Assembly (NCBI GenBank): GCA_001818355.1
Contig: MHKJ01000042.1
Location: 3,271-10,250, forward strand
Source of the DNA: Candidatus Kerfeldbacteria bacterium RIFOXYC2_FULL_38_9
Lineage (GTDB): Bacteria; Patescibacteriota; Patescibacteriia; UBA9570; XYC2-FULL-38-9
Reading direction: 5' to 3'
Length of the DNA stretch: 6,980 nucleotides
Below, piece by piece: positions 5,948-6,980 of this stretch. The translations under genes and the position numbers were made by a program. The number at the start of each line of letters is the position of its first letter. The first letter of the stretch is position 1. The notes beneath the pieces are model-generated. The model searched no databases, was not told the DNA's origin, and was given only the letters and a program-made list of their open reading frames with translations.

Positions 5948-6980
5948 AAATTCTTTTAAGCGGCGGCGGCACTTTGGGTTCTATTGGCCCGCTTTTGGCG
6001 GTGTTACCGAAATTGCTGAAAGAGCAAAATCAAGTTTTTTTTGTCGGCACTTATCACGGAGTGGAAAAAAAATTAGTGAGCCAAGAGAAAATTATTTTTT
6101 ATGCCATGCTGGCTCCGAAGTTGCGTCGTTATTTTACTTGGCGCTATTTATTTTTTCCTTTGGAAGTTTTTATCTCTTTTTTTCAGGCTTTGGTTGTTTT
6201 ATTAAAAAACCGACCCCAGGTCATTGTTTCCGCCGGTGGTTTTGTGTCTGTGCCTTTGGTCTGGGTTGGTTGGTTGTTGCGCATACCGGCGCTGATTCAT
6301 CAACAGGATTTACAGCCCGGTTTGGCCAACAAACTAATGGCGCCTTTGGCTGTAAAAATTACCGTGGCTTTTCCAGAGTCTTTGGCTTATTTCCCAAAAA
6401 AGAAAACAACATGGATAGGTAATCCGGTGCGCGATCTTACCCCTACCACCGATAACATTGCATTAGACAAGAGCGTGCCCACGGTTTTTATCATGGGCGG
6501 TGGCACCGGCGCTTGCGCTATTAACGCGTTGGTCACCCCGGAAATTTGTACTTTTTGCAATGTGATACATATGACAGGAGAAAATCGAGCAAGAAAACTG
6601 TCCGTTATTCATCATCCTCGTTATCACCAATATGCTTTTTTACAAGCAGAGATGAAAGAGGCTTTACAAAAAGCAGAGGTGGTTGTCTCCCGCGCTGGTT
6701 TGGGCAGTATTTCCGAATTGGCCGCTTTAGCCAAACCGGCTCTGATTATTCCCATTCCCCATTCTCATCAAGAAAAAAATGCCGATTTTTTAAAAACGCA
6801 CCAAGCCGCGATAATTTTAAATCAAGAAAAACTTACCGCCCAAATTTTTTGTCAAGAAATAAAAAGCTTATTGTTTAATTTACAAAAAAAAGATATACTG
6901 GCTAAAAATATTTCTGCTCTTTCTCAGAAAAACGCGACTTTCCAATTTTATCAGAAAATTACATCTTTTAAGAAAATATG
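5944..6980 (+). CDS. murG: MurG, UDP-GlcNAc:lipid I N-acetylglucosaminyltransferase, stop just outside window
   Basis: MurG is a peripheral membrane GT-B glycosyltransferase (GT28) that adds GlcNAc from UDP-GlcNAc to lipid I, making lipid II. ATG 5944 overlaps the ftsW stop as ATGA, so translation is probably coupled. The 345 visible codons are near full family length. Motifs: glycine-rich loop SGGGTLGSIGPLLAV (6-20), SAGGFVSVPL (96-105), HQQDLQPGLANK (119-130), WIGNPVR (157-163), second-domain loop MGGGTGA (184-190), and VVSRAGLGSISELAAL (247-262) with HQEKNA (275-280) for donor binding. Against E. coli the loop-1 His is Ser13 and HEQN is HQQD, so this is a divergent form. The window ends AAAATATG; one further A would give a TGA stop here and an ATG start at 6978 for the next gene, as at the ftsW junction. 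Confidence 0.9.
   Translation, partial: MKILLSGGGTLGSIGPLLAVLPKLLKEQNQVFFVGTYHGVEKKLVSQEKIIFYAMLAPKLRRYFTWRYLFFPLEVFISFFQALVVLLKNRPQVIVSAGGFVSVPLVWVGWLLRIPALIHQQDLQPGLANKLMAPLAVKITVAFPESLAYFPKKKTTWIGNPVRDLTPTTDNIALDKSVPTVFIMGGGTGACAINALVTPEICTFCNVIHMTGENRARKLSVIHHPRYHQYAFLQAEMKEALQKAEVVVSRAGLGSISELAALAKPALIIPIPHSHQEKNADFLKTHQAAIILNQEKLTAQIFCQEIKSLLFNLQKKDILAKNISALSQKNATFQFYQKITSFKKI

Noticed and set aside
6138..6422. Plus-strand open frames at 6138-6422 and 6546-6878
   Set aside because: Both lie wholly inside murG in another frame; the murG frame carries all family motifs, and these products are low-complexity or Ser/Arg/Phe-rich.
1..6980. CRISPR arrays, insertion sequences, tRNA or rRNA genes
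   Set aside because: No regular direct repeats, transposase frames, terminal inverted repeats or tRNA-like folds were seen on either strand.

Overview
This window reads as a compact, AT-rich piece of a Patescibacteria (CPR) chromosome, probably Parcubacteria-like. The evidence is a DUF4012 protein next to MurJ, short or overlapping gene junctions, few recognisable Shine-Dalgarno sequences, and CPR-style variants of MurJ and MurG. UGA acts as a stop codon here (end of ftsW; glycines are GGN), which argues against the UGA-recoding Gracilibacteria/Absconditabacteria. All genes lie on the + strand. The lineage is inferred from gene content and protein style, not from a database search.

Layout: 1-1095 is the C-terminal part of a DUF4012 protein, open at the window edge. 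Five bases later comes murJ (lipid II flippase), whose frame closes at 2558. The missing C-terminal helix continues in another frame to 2677, so a one-base frameshift near 2547-2549 is apparent. A short A/T hairpin follows, then a promoter-like element and lepA (EF-4, 2729-4525). The 246 bases between lepA and ftsW are the least ordinary part. They hold a weak hairpin, a DnaA-box-like 9-mer, the best sigma70-type promoter of the window, two abutting RNA hairpins ending in a strong intrinsic terminator with eight T, and a second extended -10 element just before the ftsW start. ftsW (4772-5947) overlaps murG by ATGA. murG runs to the last base, where the sequence suggests an identical ATGA junction with a following gene.

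Biology: MurG makes lipid II, MurJ flips it across the membrane, and FtsW polymerises it at the septum, so the window is mostly a peptidoglycan and division cluster with the translation GTPase LepA placed inside it. The main candidate for something undescribed is the roughly 140-nt structured transcript (or attenuator leader) between lepA and ftsW. lepA and ftsW also share a near-identical extended -10 motif so close to the ATG that their mRNAs may be leaderless or nearly so.
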